Notes under the pieces: generated by a model | Database searches by the model: none | The model's input: only the letters and a program-made list of their open reading frames with translations | What the model was told of the DNA's origin: nothing | Shown: in pieces, positions 6,772-14,761 of the stretch | Layout: each line of letters opens with the position of its first letter | How positions within the stretch are numbered: the first letter of the stretch is position 1 | Position numbers and translations under genes: made by a program | Source: an uncultured Alphaproteobacteria bacterium | GTDB lineage: Bacteria > Pseudomonadota > Alphaproteobacteria > UBA2966 | Length of the DNA stretch: 64,000 nucleotides | Direction of reading: 5' to 3' | Assembly (NCBI GenBank): GCA_958295725.1 | Contig: OY282368.1 | Location: 372,001-436,000, forward strand

Positions 6772-7532
6772 GAGGTATCGGCCCCGGACACGATCATGGC
6801 GCGCAGGGTGTCGTCGACGCGGGTCGTCGGCCCGCCATGCGCCCGCCGGCCGTGGGAAAGCCCGAGTCCGAGGAGGGCCTCAGCGATCTTGTAGGTGAGG
6901 GGCCCCGGATCGATCAGGGGAACCTCCAGCCGCTCCTTCAGATACGCGTGGGCCCGGTGCATCGTTGTCGAGCCGAGGCAGACGACGTCGGCGCCGTCCT
7001 CGTCGACGCAGAGGCGGGCCGCCTCCGCGAGCCGGGGAAAGGCGTCCTCCTTGCCTGCCATGAGCCCGCGGTTGTCGGGCGTCGCGCCGATGTCCCGCAC
7101 GGAGGCGAGCTTGTGGCCGATGCCGAGCTCGTCGATGGTCCTGCGGTAGGCGTCGTTCCAGCGGTCCCACATGGCGACGATCGAGAACCTGTCCCCGAGC
7201 AGCATGGCCGTCAGGAACGAGGCGCGCGCCGCCCCGATGACCGGGATGTCGAGGATGGACCGGAGCGCGGCGACGCCGGTGTCGCCCGTGGTGTCGACGC
7301 AGACGGCGTCGTAGCCCTCGTCCGCGGCGGCGAGGCCGGCCTCCAGCACGGCCGTCTCCCCGATGGGCCATTCGTAGGGGCTGATCAGGTTGCGCCCGCC
7401 GACCTTCACCGGTCGATAGTCGAACGCGATCCCGGGTCCGAGGTCGGTGGACGCGCGCTGCTCCCGGCGCAAGGCGAGGTGTTCCTCGCCCACGGGGAAG
7501 GGCACGATCACCAGGACCCTCTTGTCCTTCAT
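6744..7532 (-). CDS. Aspartate/glutamate/hydantoin racemase-family protein lacking the usual cysteines
   Basis: The 262-residue product has the two-domain Asp/Glu racemase fold, best matching hydantoin/allantoin racemases and related isomerases. I start it at the ATG at 7532 (MKDKRVLVIVPFP); the frame stays open further upstream but is low-complexity and overlaps the next gene. In the family, the two catalytic Cys lie in a CFGDPG-type loop and a LGCAGM-type loop. Here these read TTGDTG (Thr81) and LGSTTM (Ser188). If the alignment is right, the two-base thiol mechanism is lost and the protein probably does other chemistry or binds a ligand. The gene ends inside the 75-bp repeat. It follows the Rap1a-like gene by 13 nt, so the two probably share a transcript. 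Confidence 0.72.
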   Translation of the reverse strand: MKDKRVLVIVPFPVGEEHLALRREQRASTDLGPGIAFDYRPVKVGGRNLISPYEWPIGETAVLEAGLAAADEGYDAVCVDTTGDTGVAALRSILDIPVIGAARASFLTAMLLGDRFSIVAMWDRWNDAYRRTIDELGIGHKLASVRDIGATPDNRGLMAGKEDAFPRLAEAARLCVDEDGADVVCLGSTTMHRAHAYLKERLEVPLIDPGPLTYKIAEALLGLGLSHGRRAHGGPTTRVDDTLRAMIVSGADTSITENLPKR

Positions 7533-7545
7533 CGAGGGAGGCGCC

Positions 7546-7968
7546 TCATTCGCAGGGAAACGCGCCCGCCAGGGCCTCGGCCACGAGTTCCGCGGCCGGC
7601 TCGTCCAGCCTGTCGGGATGCGCCTCGAGAAACCGCTTCGCGGCGTCGCGCGCCTCGCCGGGGTCGGTTCCCTCGGGAAAGCAGGCCTCGCGGCCGCCCA
7701 GGTATCCGCGCCGCGCGCCGCCGTCGGCGCCGGCCCTTCCCCCGACGCGCCCGTTCCGCTCTCCGCGCCGTTCATTGGCGATCATGGCTTCCATCACCGC
7801 GCTGGAGAACCCGAGACAGGTCCCGAAGGGGATGGCCGATTCCAGCCCCGCCCCTTCCCCCGCCTCGCAGTGGTTGAGGAGCGTATTGCCCGTGACCGCG
7901 TTGGCGTCGGCGCCGGCCGCCATCGACAGCAGCGCCGCCAGCAGCATCCGGCGCGCGACCATGCCCAT
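7546..7968 (-). CDS. Secreted Rap1a/Tai-like immunity-family protein
   Basis: The 140-residue protein begins with a cleavable signal peptide (about residues 1-22, ending near ADA) and should reach the periplasm. The mature part starts with TGNTLLNHCEA, continues with FGTCLGFSSAVMEAM and a central ACFPEG, and ends with a helix and AFPC. This spacing, including four cysteines at 34, 51, 96 and 139, matches the Rap1a/Tai family, best known as immunity proteins against type VI amidase effectors. Many members in Alphaproteobacteria are not linked to any effector. No effector or secretion gene is near here, so an immunity role is not implied. The start is the first of two ATGs (MGM), after GGGACGGGA. 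Confidence 0.7.
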   Translation of the reverse strand: MGMVARRMLLAALLSMAAGADANAVTGNTLLNHCEAGEGAGLESAIPFGTCLGFSSAVMEAMIANERRGERNGRVGGRAGADGGARRGYLGGREACFPEGTDPGEARDAAKRFLEAHPDRLDEPAAELVAEALAGAFPCE

Positions 7969-8116
7969 CGTTCCCGTCCCTTTCCGCGCGGCGCTCGTCC
8001 TCTCCGTCCCGCGAGCGAAGGTCGCCGGACGCGGGATTTGTACCCGAAAGCCGCTGCTTGTAAACAGCACGAGGCGGTCGCGCCGTGTGCCGGACCTTGT
8101 ACGGGGCTTGAGTTCC

Positions 8117-9160
8117 ATGGAGTGCGGGATCGTTGGACTTCCGGGAAGCGGAAAGACGTGCCTGTTCCAGGTGCTCACGGCGCACGCCGTGGCGGTCAAG
8201 ACCGGCGCCCTCGACCCCAACGTCGGTCAGGCCGACATCCCCGACCCGCGCCTGCGCGAGATCGCCCGGTTCGTGCCGACGCGGAAGATCGTGCCGGCCC
8301 GCCTGGAGCTGGTCGACATCCCGGGTATCCCGGCGGGCGGAGACACCCGCGCGGCGGTCCTGGCTCATATCCGGACGGTCGTCGCGCTCTGCCACGTGGT
8401 CGATTGCTTTGGCCAAACGGCGGATCCGGCATCTGCCCGCTCGAGCCTCGAACTGGAACTCGTCCTCGCGGACCTCGATGTCATCGAGAATTCGTTGCGA
8501 CGGGCGCGCAAGGCCGCCCGGGGCGGCGACGAGGAGGCCGCGCGCCGACGGGACGCGCTGGAGAAGGCGCTGGCCCTCGTGGAGGCCGGGCGACCGGTCT
8601 CGGCTGGCGACTGGAGTACGGCCGAGGAGCTGGCGCTGAGGGGGTTCGGGTTGCTGTCGGCCAAACCCGCGCTGACCGTCGCCAACGTCGCCGAGGGCGA
8701 TCTCCGGGGAGCCGGCGCGCCGGCGCGGGCGCTCCGGGAGGCCGTGGCCGGCGACGGCGGGGCCGTGGTCGTTCTCTGCGCGGCGTTGGAGCGCGAGATC
8801 GCGGAGCTGCCGGAGGACGAGCGGGCCGAGATGCTGGCGTCGATGGGGCTGGAGGAGCCTGCCGTCGGACCGCTGGCCCGGGCCCTCAACGATTCCCTCG
8901 GGCTGGCGACGTTCTACACCGCCGGCGACAAGGAGGTGCGCGCGTGGATCGTCCGCCGGGGCGCCACGGCGCCCGAGGCGGGCGGCGCCGTGCATTCGGA
9001 CATCGAGCGCGGATTCATCCGCGCCGAGTGCTATCACGTCGACGAGCTGAGGGAGTTCGGATCGGAAAAGGCGATCAGGGAGGCGGGCCGGCTGCGCTCC
9101 GAGGGCCAGCGGTACGTCATGCGGGACGGCGACGTCGTCCGCTTTCTGTTCAACGTCTGA
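8117..9160 (+). CDS. Divergent YchF/OLA1-like ATPase
   Basis: The 347-residue protein is a little shorter than canonical YchF (about 363), a ribosome-associated ATPase linked to stress responses. The order of motifs is that of YchF: P-loop GLPGSGKT near residue 7, the stretch NVGQADIPDPRL, a switch-II DIPGIP, the NxxE nucleotide-specificity motif as NVAE and a C-terminal TGS domain ending GDVVRFLFNV. The P-loop departs from the near-invariant GLPNVGKS, and DIPG replaces DIAG, so this is probably a paralogue rather than the housekeeping ychF. I use the ATG at 8117; sequence before it is out of character. It converges on the monooxygenase gene with a hairpin between. Confidence 0.75.
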   Translation: MECGIVGLPGSGKTCLFQVLTAHAVAVKTGALDPNVGQADIPDPRLREIARFVPTRKIVPARLELVDIPGIPAGGDTRAAVLAHIRTVVALCHVVDCFGQTADPASARSSLELELVLADLDVIENSLRRARKAARGGDEEAARRRDALEKALALVEAGRPVSAGDWSTAEELALRGFGLLSAKPALTVANVAEGDLRGAGAPARALREAVAGDGGAVVVLCAALEREIAELPEDERAEMLASMGLEEPAVGPLARALNDSLGLATFYTAGDKEVRAWIVRRGATAPEAGGAVHSDIERGFIRAECYHVDELREFGSEKAIREAGRLRSEGQRYVMRDGDVVRFLFNV

Positions 9161-9165
9161 AGGCA

Positions 9166-9180
9166 GGGGGCCGAGCCCCC
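9166..9180. terminator. Hairpin between convergent genes
   Basis: GGGGGC-CGA-GCCCCC forms a perfect 6-bp GC stem in the 21-nt gap between the YchF-like gene and the convergent monooxygenase gene. It is likely a shared bidirectional terminator or pause site. There is no T-run. Confidence 0.5.
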
Positions 9181-9181
9181 G

Positions 9182-10864
9182 CTATTCCGCCGCGACTCCG
9201 GCGGTCGCCTCGGCGGCCCCCGCCCGCGACAGCACGAACCCGCGATAGCCGTCGGCGGCGATCTCGTCGCAGATCCCGCGATATCTGCCGAAGCCGCCGA
9301 AGTAGGGCATGTAGACTCGCTTCTTGCCCGGCACGTTGGCGCCGACATACCAGGAATCCGCGACCGGCATCAGGGTCGCGTCGGCGACCTCGCAGGCGTG
9401 CGCGACCCATGCGGCCTGGGCGCGTTCCGTCGCCTCGACCCGGTTGAGGCCGCGCGCGGCGAGATGGCCGATCAGGTCCATGATCCAGTCGGCGTGCTGT
9501 TCGATGGCGATGATCATGTTCGTCTTGACCGACGGGCTTCCCGGTCCGTTGATCATGAACAGGTTGGGCAGGCCCGCCACCATCAGGCCGAGATAGGTGT
9601 CCGGTCCGTCCGACCACGCGTCCTTCAGGGAGGCGCCGTCGCTGGTCCGGATGTCGATCGCCAGCAGCGATCCGGTCATGGCGTCGAAACCGGTCGCGAA
9701 GACGATGACGTCGAGCCCGTGCTCGCCGTCGGCGGTCTTGATGCCACCCGCCGTGACGCGCTCGATCGGGGTGCACCCGAGGTCGACCAGGGAGACGTTA
9801 TCCCGGTTGTAGGTCTCGTAATAGTCGGTATCGATGGGCGGGCGCTTCGAGCCGATCGGCAGATCCTCCGGCGGACAGAGCCGTTCCGCGACCTCGGGGT
9901 CCTTCACGATCTCGCGAATCTTGTCGCGCACGAAGTCGGCCACGGCGGCGTTGGCCTCCCGGTCGATGTTGATGTTCTCGTAGGTCGTCAGCATGGCCTG
10001 GGGCATTCCCCCCTCTTCCCACCGCTTCTCGAAGTAGGCCCGGCGCTCCTCCGGCGTGTCGTCGCGGACGGTCCTGGTGGGTGCGGGGAAGCCTGTCATC
10101 GCCGTGAAGGTGTCGCGGACCTCGTCGTGCCACTGGGCGCGGCGGACGTTGAAGGCGCGTTGCTCGCCGGGCGCCATCGGTCGGTTGCGGGCGGGCGTGG
10201 TGTACTGCGGCGTCCGCTGGAACACCGTCAGGTGCGCGGCCTCCGCGGCGATGACGGGGATGGCCTGGATGCCCGTCGACCCGGTGCCGACGACGCCCAC
10301 CCGCTTGCCGCCGAAACGGACCTCCTCGTGCGGCCACGCGCCGGTGTGGTGCCACTCGCCGCGAAAATCCTCGATCCCGGGAAAGGGGGGCCTGTACGGC
10401 GTCGACAGGCTGCCGGTGGCCATGACGCAGTAGGGTGCCGACGCCACGTCTCCCTTGTCGGTCCTCAGTGTCCACAGGTTCGTCCCGCCGTCGAACTCGG
10501 CGGAGACGACGCGCGTGTCGAACTTCGCGTCGCGGCGCAGGTCGAAGCGGTCGGCGACGTGGTTGGCGTAGCGGAGCAGCTCGGGCTGGGAGGCGAACCT
10601 CTCCGTCCATTGCCAGTCCCGGGTGAGCATATCGGAGAAGTTGTAGCTGTACTGCACGCTGTCCACGTCGACCCGGCAGCCGGGGTAGCGGTTCCAGTAC
10701 CAAGTGCCGCCGACGTCGCTGCCGGCCTCGAAGGCACGCCCCGTCAGGCCGCGCTGGCGCAGGCAATGGAGGACGTACATCCCGGCGAACCCCATGCCGA
10801 CGACGAGGACATCGACCTCCCGCTGACGTTGGGCGGCCCCGCCGCGCCCGGTCATTTCGTTCAT
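9182..10864 (-). CDS. Type I Baeyer-Villiger monooxygenase (FAD/NADPH)
   Basis: The 560-residue flavoprotein should insert one oxygen atom next to a carbonyl, turning ketones into esters or lactones, using NADPH and O2. The FAD-binding GxGxxG is at 23-28 and the NADPH-binding GTGSTG at 193-198. The Baeyer-Villiger fingerprint FxGxxxHxxxWP is complete as Phe167, Gly169, His173, Trp177 and Pro178. This separates it from ordinary flavin-containing monooxygenases. The start is the ATG at 10864. Reading further upstream in this frame gives arginine-rich antisense sequence of the reductase gene. The downstream alpha/beta hydrolase at 13907 could open the resulting ester, but that link is inferred. 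Confidence 0.88.
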   Translation of the reverse strand: MNEMTGRGGAAQRQREVDVLVVGMGFAGMYVLHCLRQRGLTGRAFEAGSDVGGTWYWNRYPGCRVDVDSVQYSYNFSDMLTRDWQWTERFASQPELLRYANHVADRFDLRRDAKFDTRVVSAEFDGGTNLWTLRTDKGDVASAPYCVMATGSLSTPYRPPFPGIEDFRGEWHHTGAWPHEEVRFGGKRVGVVGTGSTGIQAIPVIAAEAAHLTVFQRTPQYTTPARNRPMAPGEQRAFNVRRAQWHDEVRDTFTAMTGFPAPTRTVRDDTPEERRAYFEKRWEEGGMPQAMLTTYENINIDREANAAVADFVRDKIREIVKDPEVAERLCPPEDLPIGSKRPPIDTDYYETYNRDNVSLVDLGCTPIERVTAGGIKTADGEHGLDVIVFATGFDAMTGSLLAIDIRTSDGASLKDAWSDGPDTYLGLMVAGLPNLFMINGPGSPSVKTNMIIAIEQHADWIMDLIGHLAARGLNRVEATERAQAAWVAHACEVADATLMPVADSWYVGANVPGKKRVYMPYFGGFGRYRGICDEIAADGYRGFVLSRAGAAEATAGVAAE

Positions 10865-10993
10865 CGGTCGGTCCCCGCGCTTCGATCCGCGCGCCGCATC
10901 GCGCGCCAATCCCATGATATCCCCTCGAACCGCGCCCGGCCAGCGTCCGCCCGGCGCGCGACCGTCCGGGGATCGCGGTCGCATGTCCATGCG

Positions 10994-11016
10994 TCCCTTC
11001 CCTTGTCGGGGGGAGG
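10994..11016. repeat. CCC/GGG hairpin of the dispersed family
   Basis: CCCTTCCCTTGTCGGGGGGA and the following AGG form an imperfect C-rich/G-rich hairpin in the 176-nt gap between the reductase and the monooxygenase, both leftward. It resembles the hairpins at 3936-3984. It could end the reductase transcript. Confidence 0.4.
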
Positions 11017-11040
11017 GGTGTAAGCGGCCCCGACCTCGGG

Positions 11041-12018
11041 TCACAGGTCGAGGACGATCCTCTCGGATCTGGAGCGGGCGCAACAGATCATCACCCACTC
11101 CCGCTGCTCGGCGTCCGTCAGCACGAAGTCGTTGTGGTCGGGCTCGCCTTCCAGGTAGTGGGTCTTGCAGGTGCCGCAGGTGCCGGCCTCGCAGGACGTG
11201 TCCACGTCGATCCCGTTGTCCCGCAGGACGTCGACGATCGACTTGTCCGCCGGGACGTTGTAGGTGGCGCCGGTGCTGGAGAGGGTGACCTGGAACTCGG
11301 CGTCGCCGAGATCGACCGCCTCGCCGGCCGCCGGCTTCTCTTGGGGGACCGGCGCGAAATACTCGAAATGGGCCGTTTCCGGCGGCCAGTGCGCGGACCC
11401 CTCTCTGGTCGCCAGCATGAACCCGGTGGGGCCGCAGTAGTAGAGGTGCGTCCCTTCCTCGCGGCGCGCCAGGAGCCCCGGAATGTCGAGGCCCTTCGAC
11501 GGATCCCCGCCGTCGTAGTGGTTGACGACCAGGCCTCGCGCGGCGAGGCCGGCGAGACGGTCCCGGAACGCGGTCTGGGCCACGGACCTCGTGCAGTAGT
11601 GCATGGTGAAGTCCGCACCCGTGGTCTCGAGCCGCTCGATCATCGCCATCATCGGCGTCACGCCGATGCCGCCGGCGAGCAGAAGGTGGCGTTTCGCCTC
11701 CTCCCGGATGGGGAAGTTGTTGCGCGGGCGCGAGATCGTGATTCGGTCGCCGGCGCGGACGTTCCGGTGCATGGCGCGCGACCCGCCCGTACTTGCGGGG
11801 TCGTCGAGCACGCCCACGACGTAGCGATGCCGTTCCCGGGGATCGTTGCACAACGAGTACTGGCGGAGGAACCCGCCGGGGGCGTGCACGTCGATGTGGG
11901 CGCCGGCCGCGAACGCCGGCAAATCGTTCCCGTCGGGATCGACGAGCTCGAACGTGTTGATCCCCTCCGCCTCGTTCGTGATCCGGCGGACCCGCAGCTC
12001 CATCGTCTCGACAGCCAT
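11041..12018 (-). CDS. VanB-type oxygenase reductase (FMN/FAD, plant-type [2Fe-2S])
   Basis: The 325-residue protein fits class IA oxygenase reductases such as vanillate O-demethylase and phthalate dioxygenase reductase. They pass electrons from NAD(P)H through flavin to a [2Fe-2S] centre and on to a Rieske oxygenase. Visible are the flavin-binding RQYSL (52-56), the pyridine-nucleotide loop GGIGVTPMM (116-124), CGPTGFM (195-201) and the C-terminal ferredoxin ligands Cys276, Cys281, Cys284 and Cys312 or 313. The ATG at 12018 follows GAGGAG at good spacing. It is divergent from the Rieske oxygenase at 12249, its most likely partner. It could also serve the two-subunit oxygenase at 4078-5741. 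Confidence 0.9.
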   Translation of the reverse strand: MAVETMELRVRRITNEAEGINTFELVDPDGNDLPAFAAGAHIDVHAPGGFLRQYSLCNDPRERHRYVVGVLDDPASTGGSRAMHRNVRAGDRITISRPRNNFPIREEAKRHLLLAGGIGVTPMMAMIERLETTGADFTMHYCTRSVAQTAFRDRLAGLAARGLVVNHYDGGDPSKGLDIPGLLARREEGTHLYYCGPTGFMLATREGSAHWPPETAHFEYFAPVPQEKPAAGEAVDLGDAEFQVTLSSTGATYNVPADKSIVDVLRDNGIDVDTSCEAGTCGTCKTHYLEGEPDHNDFVLTDAEQREWVMICCARSRSERIVLDL

Positions 12019-12248
12019 GCGCTCTCCTCGGCCGGGACGACCGGCCTCCCCGCGAACCGTCGCCGCGGGGTGTCGCCGCGATCCCCGACACCGGCCCTTA
12101 TTTGGCGCACCGGCGCGCCTCCCGCAAGTGTCCGGCGCCGATCCGCGCGACGCGCCGCCGGAGAGCGCTCGTGGTATCCTGAAGATCGTGGGGCGGGCGC
12201 GAACCGGTGCGCGGACGCGACGCCGAGCGAGGCCGGAGGACCGATTCC

Positions 12249-13685
12249 ATGAGTGCGCGGGGCGGGAGCGAGCGAGACGCGAGTGCGCGGGACGGGGCGG
12301 GGAAGGCGCTGAACACGCCATTCGCCGGCTATTTCCTGCGCGCGGTTCCTCCGGAGGACCCGGAGCTGACCCACGTCGGTCCGGGGACGCCGTGCGGGGA
12401 GTACCTGCGCAAGTTCTGGCACCCCGTGGCGCTGTCCGGCAACCTCGCGGACCTGCCCCACGCGGCGAGGATCATGGGCGAAGACCTCGTCGTGTTCCGC
12501 GACGGGTCGGGAAGCGTCGGCGTGCTGCACCGGCATTGCAGCCATCGCGGGACTTCGCTCGAATACGGGGTCGTCGGCGAGCGCGGCATTCGCTGCTGCT
12601 ATCACGGCTGGCTGTTCGACGTCGACGGCCGGATCCTCGAGACCCCGGGCGAGCCGCCCGACTCGAAGCTCAAGGACAGCTTCTATCACGGGGCCTATCC
12701 CGCTATCGAGTACAACGGGCTGGTGTTCGCCTACATGGGTCCGCCGGAGGAAAAGCCGGAGTTTCCCATCCTGGATACCTTCGAGTGGCCCCGCGGCAAC
12801 AGGCTGGCGCCGTATTCCATCCACCACCCGTGCAACTGGTTGCAGGTCGCCGAGAACTTCCAGGATCCCGTCCACGCCGTGTTCCTGCACACCAACCTGA
12901 CCAACGTGCAGTTCACCGAGGCTTGGGGCAACATGCCGACGGTCGACTTCGGCGAGCTCGACGACGGCATGTACTACATCACCTGTCGGCGCGTCGGAGA
13001 CATGGTCTGGGTGCGCAGCAACCATTTCCTGGCGCCCAACCTGGGCCAGGTGGCGGCGCTGTGGGAGGACGCCGACGAGGAGAAGTATTTCGGGCGCGCC
13101 AGCATCACCCGCTGGACGGTGCCGATCGACGACACGCACTGCTGGATCTTCGGGTTCCGCCACTACAACGACGACGTCGATCCCAAGGGGCTGGGAAAGC
13201 CGGAAGAGTGCGGCGACAACTCGGTCGACTTCTTCGGCCAGACGGGGGAGCGGCCTTACGAGGAGACGCAGCGCACGCCGGGCGACTACGAGGCTCAGGT
13301 CGGCCAACGCGCGATCGCCGTCCACGCCCTCGAGCACCGGGGCGCCAGCGACGAGGGCGTTCTCCGCATGCGCCGCATCCTGCGGAACGGGGCGCGCGGC
13401 GCGGCGCGCGTCCCCCAGCCGGCCGACAAGAAGCGCGCCGACGGGACGATCCACACCTACACCCACGACACCATCCTGCGCGTTCCCGAGTGGGCGGGTG
13501 TCGACGACGACGCGATGATGAAGGAACTCGGCCGGAGGGTGATCCAGGCCATCTTCGCGGGGGACGCTCACGAAGGGGACGCCCGCCGGATCGAGATCGA
13601 ACGGGGCCTCAAGGCCCTGGCGGCGGAATTCGCCGGCTGTGGGGATGCGGGTCGGGGACATTCGGCGGCTCGCCGCCGGCTTTGA
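12249..13685 (+). CDS. Rieske non-heme iron oxygenase, single-subunit type (phthalate/phenoxybenzoate dioxygenase-like)
   Basis: The 478-residue oxygenase has an intact Rieske centre, Cys97-x-His99 and Cys116-x2-His119. Its mononuclear iron motif sits in the segment NFQDPVHAVFLH, where Asp is followed by two His. The N-terminal part (CGEYLRKFWHPVALSGNL) is typical of the phthalate/PobA group, which has only alpha subunits and draws electrons from a VanB-type reductase. Such a reductase lies divergently 230 nt away. The start is the ATG at 12249, preceded by GGAGGA at 8 nt. The likely reaction is hydroxylation or ether/methoxy cleavage of an aromatic acid; the substrate is not predictable. The stop codon overlaps the start of the 75-bp repeat. 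Confidence 0.88.
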   Translation: MSARGGSERDASARDGAGKALNTPFAGYFLRAVPPEDPELTHVGPGTPCGEYLRKFWHPVALSGNLADLPHAARIMGEDLVVFRDGSGSVGVLHRHCSHRGTSLEYGVVGERGIRCCYHGWLFDVDGRILETPGEPPDSKLKDSFYHGAYPAIEYNGLVFAYMGPPEEKPEFPILDTFEWPRGNRLAPYSIHHPCNWLQVAENFQDPVHAVFLHTNLTNVQFTEAWGNMPTVDFGELDDGMYYITCRRVGDMVWVRSNHFLAPNLGQVAALWEDADEEKYFGRASITRWTVPIDDTHCWIFGFRHYNDDVDPKGLGKPEECGDNSVDFFGQTGERPYEETQRTPGDYEAQVGQRAIAVHALEHRGASDEGVLRMRRILRNGARGAARVPQPADKKRADGTIHTYTHDTILRVPEWAGVDDDAMMKELGRRVIQAIFAGDAHEGDARRIEIERGLKALAAEFAGCGDAGRGHSAARRRL

Positions 13686-13757
13686 TCGAAAAAAATTACC
13701 GAATTGAAAAATTTTCTCTTGCATACGTTGCGCGGTTCGGGTACGGTTCCGGGATAG
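13684..13757 (+). repeat. 75-bp AT-rich repeat, copy B (after the Rieske oxygenase gene)
   Basis: This is the partner of 6697-6771. It begins in the stop codon of the Rieske oxygenase (TGATCGAAAAAAATTACC). It carries TTGCAT-17-TACGGT hexamers and ends CGGGATAG. No plus-strand gene follows it, so if it is a promoter its product would be a non-coding RNA or antisense to the hydrolase. Confidence 0.65.
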
Positions 13758-13906
13758 GGCAGGGACCCGCGCGGCCAATTCGGCGGGCTACGCGATGGGC
13801 GGCAGCGACGACCGCGCGCTCGACGACGGGTCGAGCCTGTCCGTGTGGTTCCGAACGTCCGGCCGGAGGAGAGGGCGGTGCCCTCCGCGGTTTCGAGAAG
13901 CCCGGG

Positions 13907-14704
13907 TCAGGCGTCCGCGTGGCGTTCGAGGAACGACGATAACGCCGCGTTGAACGCCTCGGGCGCGCACAGGTTCGAGAGATGCGCCGCGCCCTCGAGT
14001 ACGACGAGCTCGGCGCCCGGGATGCGGTCGTGGACGATCGCGTGCTCCTCCGGCGTTGTGCCGGTGTCTTCCGAGCCCACGAGCAGCAGGGTCGGCGCTT
14101 CGATGGCGCGGAGGCGGTCGGTCAGGTCCACTTCCTGAATGGCCCGGCAGCAGGCGGCGTAGGCCTCGGGCGCGGTCGAGCGGACGAGGCCGGCGAACTT
14201 GGCGACGAGCCCGGGATTCCGTTCCCGCGTGTCCGCGTCGAACCAACGCTCGATCGTGGCCGGCGCGAGGGGCTCCATGCCCTCGGAGAGGGCGGTGACC
14301 GCGCGCTCTTCCCAGACGGGAAGCGTGGGGGCCGGGGGGCGGCTGGTGGTGTCGCACAGGACGAGGGTGCGGACGGCCTCGGGGTGGGCCAGGGCGAGGG
14401 TCTGCCCGACGATGCCGCCGTTGGACAGTCCGACGAAGTGGGTGCGCTCGATCTCCAGGGTCCGGAGCAGGGCGAACGCGTCCTCGGCGAATTGCCCGAA
14501 GGAGTACGGAGGGGGCGCGACGTCCGTCCCGCCGTGGCCCCGGTGATCGTATCGCAGTACCCGGAAGCGGTCCCCGAGCAGATCCGCCTGCGCATCCCAC
14601 AGCGCCAGCGAGCTCGCCAGGGAATGGCTGAAGGTCACGACCGGCGCGTCCTCGGGACCTTCGAGGAGGTATTCGATGTCGATGCCGTTGGCACGGAGGC
14701 GCAT
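13907..14704 (-). CDS. Alpha/beta hydrolase, 3-oxoadipate enol-lactonase-like
   Basis: The 265-residue hydrolase resembles PcaD-type enol-lactonases. The oxyanion strand and HSLASSLALWD loop follow the N-terminal sheet. RYDHRGHGGTD comes next, the nucleophile elbow is GLSNGG, the acid lies near the LLVGSEDTGTTP loop, and the histidine is in GAAHLSN. These features make an esterase or lactonase likely. In this setting it could open lactones made by the Baeyer-Villiger enzyme or act in a ring-cleavage pathway. I take the ATG at 14704, which fits the family N-terminus. An ATG at 14761 directly after the upstream stop (TGAATG) could be used by translational coupling and adds 19 residues. It is the last gene of the leftward exporter run. 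Confidence 0.82.
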   Translation of the reverse strand: MRLRANGIDIEYLLEGPEDAPVVTFSHSLASSLALWDAQADLLGDRFRVLRYDHRGHGGTDVAPPPYSFGQFAEDAFALLRTLEIERTHFVGLSNGGIVGQTLALAHPEAVRTLVLCDTTSRPPAPTLPVWEERAVTALSEGMEPLAPATIERWFDADTRERNPGLVAKFAGLVRSTAPEAYAACCRAIQEVDLTDRLRAIEAPTLLLVGSEDTGTTPEEHAIVHDRIPGAELVVLEGAAHLSNLCAPEAFNAALSSFLERHADA

Positions 14705-14761
14705 GGGCGGGACTCTATCGCGCGCGCCGCTGGCGGTCGAACGCGCCGGACCGGTCGCCAT

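Noticed and set aside
7447-9447. 666-codon plus-strand ORF
   Set aside because: It spans three real genes, is dominated by Arg, Gly and Pro, and matches nothing recognisable.
9182-12091. A 969-codon open frame that would fuse the Baeyer-Villiger enzyme to upstream sequence
   Set aside because: Beyond the ATG at 10864 the frame is arginine-rich and reads the reductase gene in the wrong frame; the reductase has its own intact frame there.
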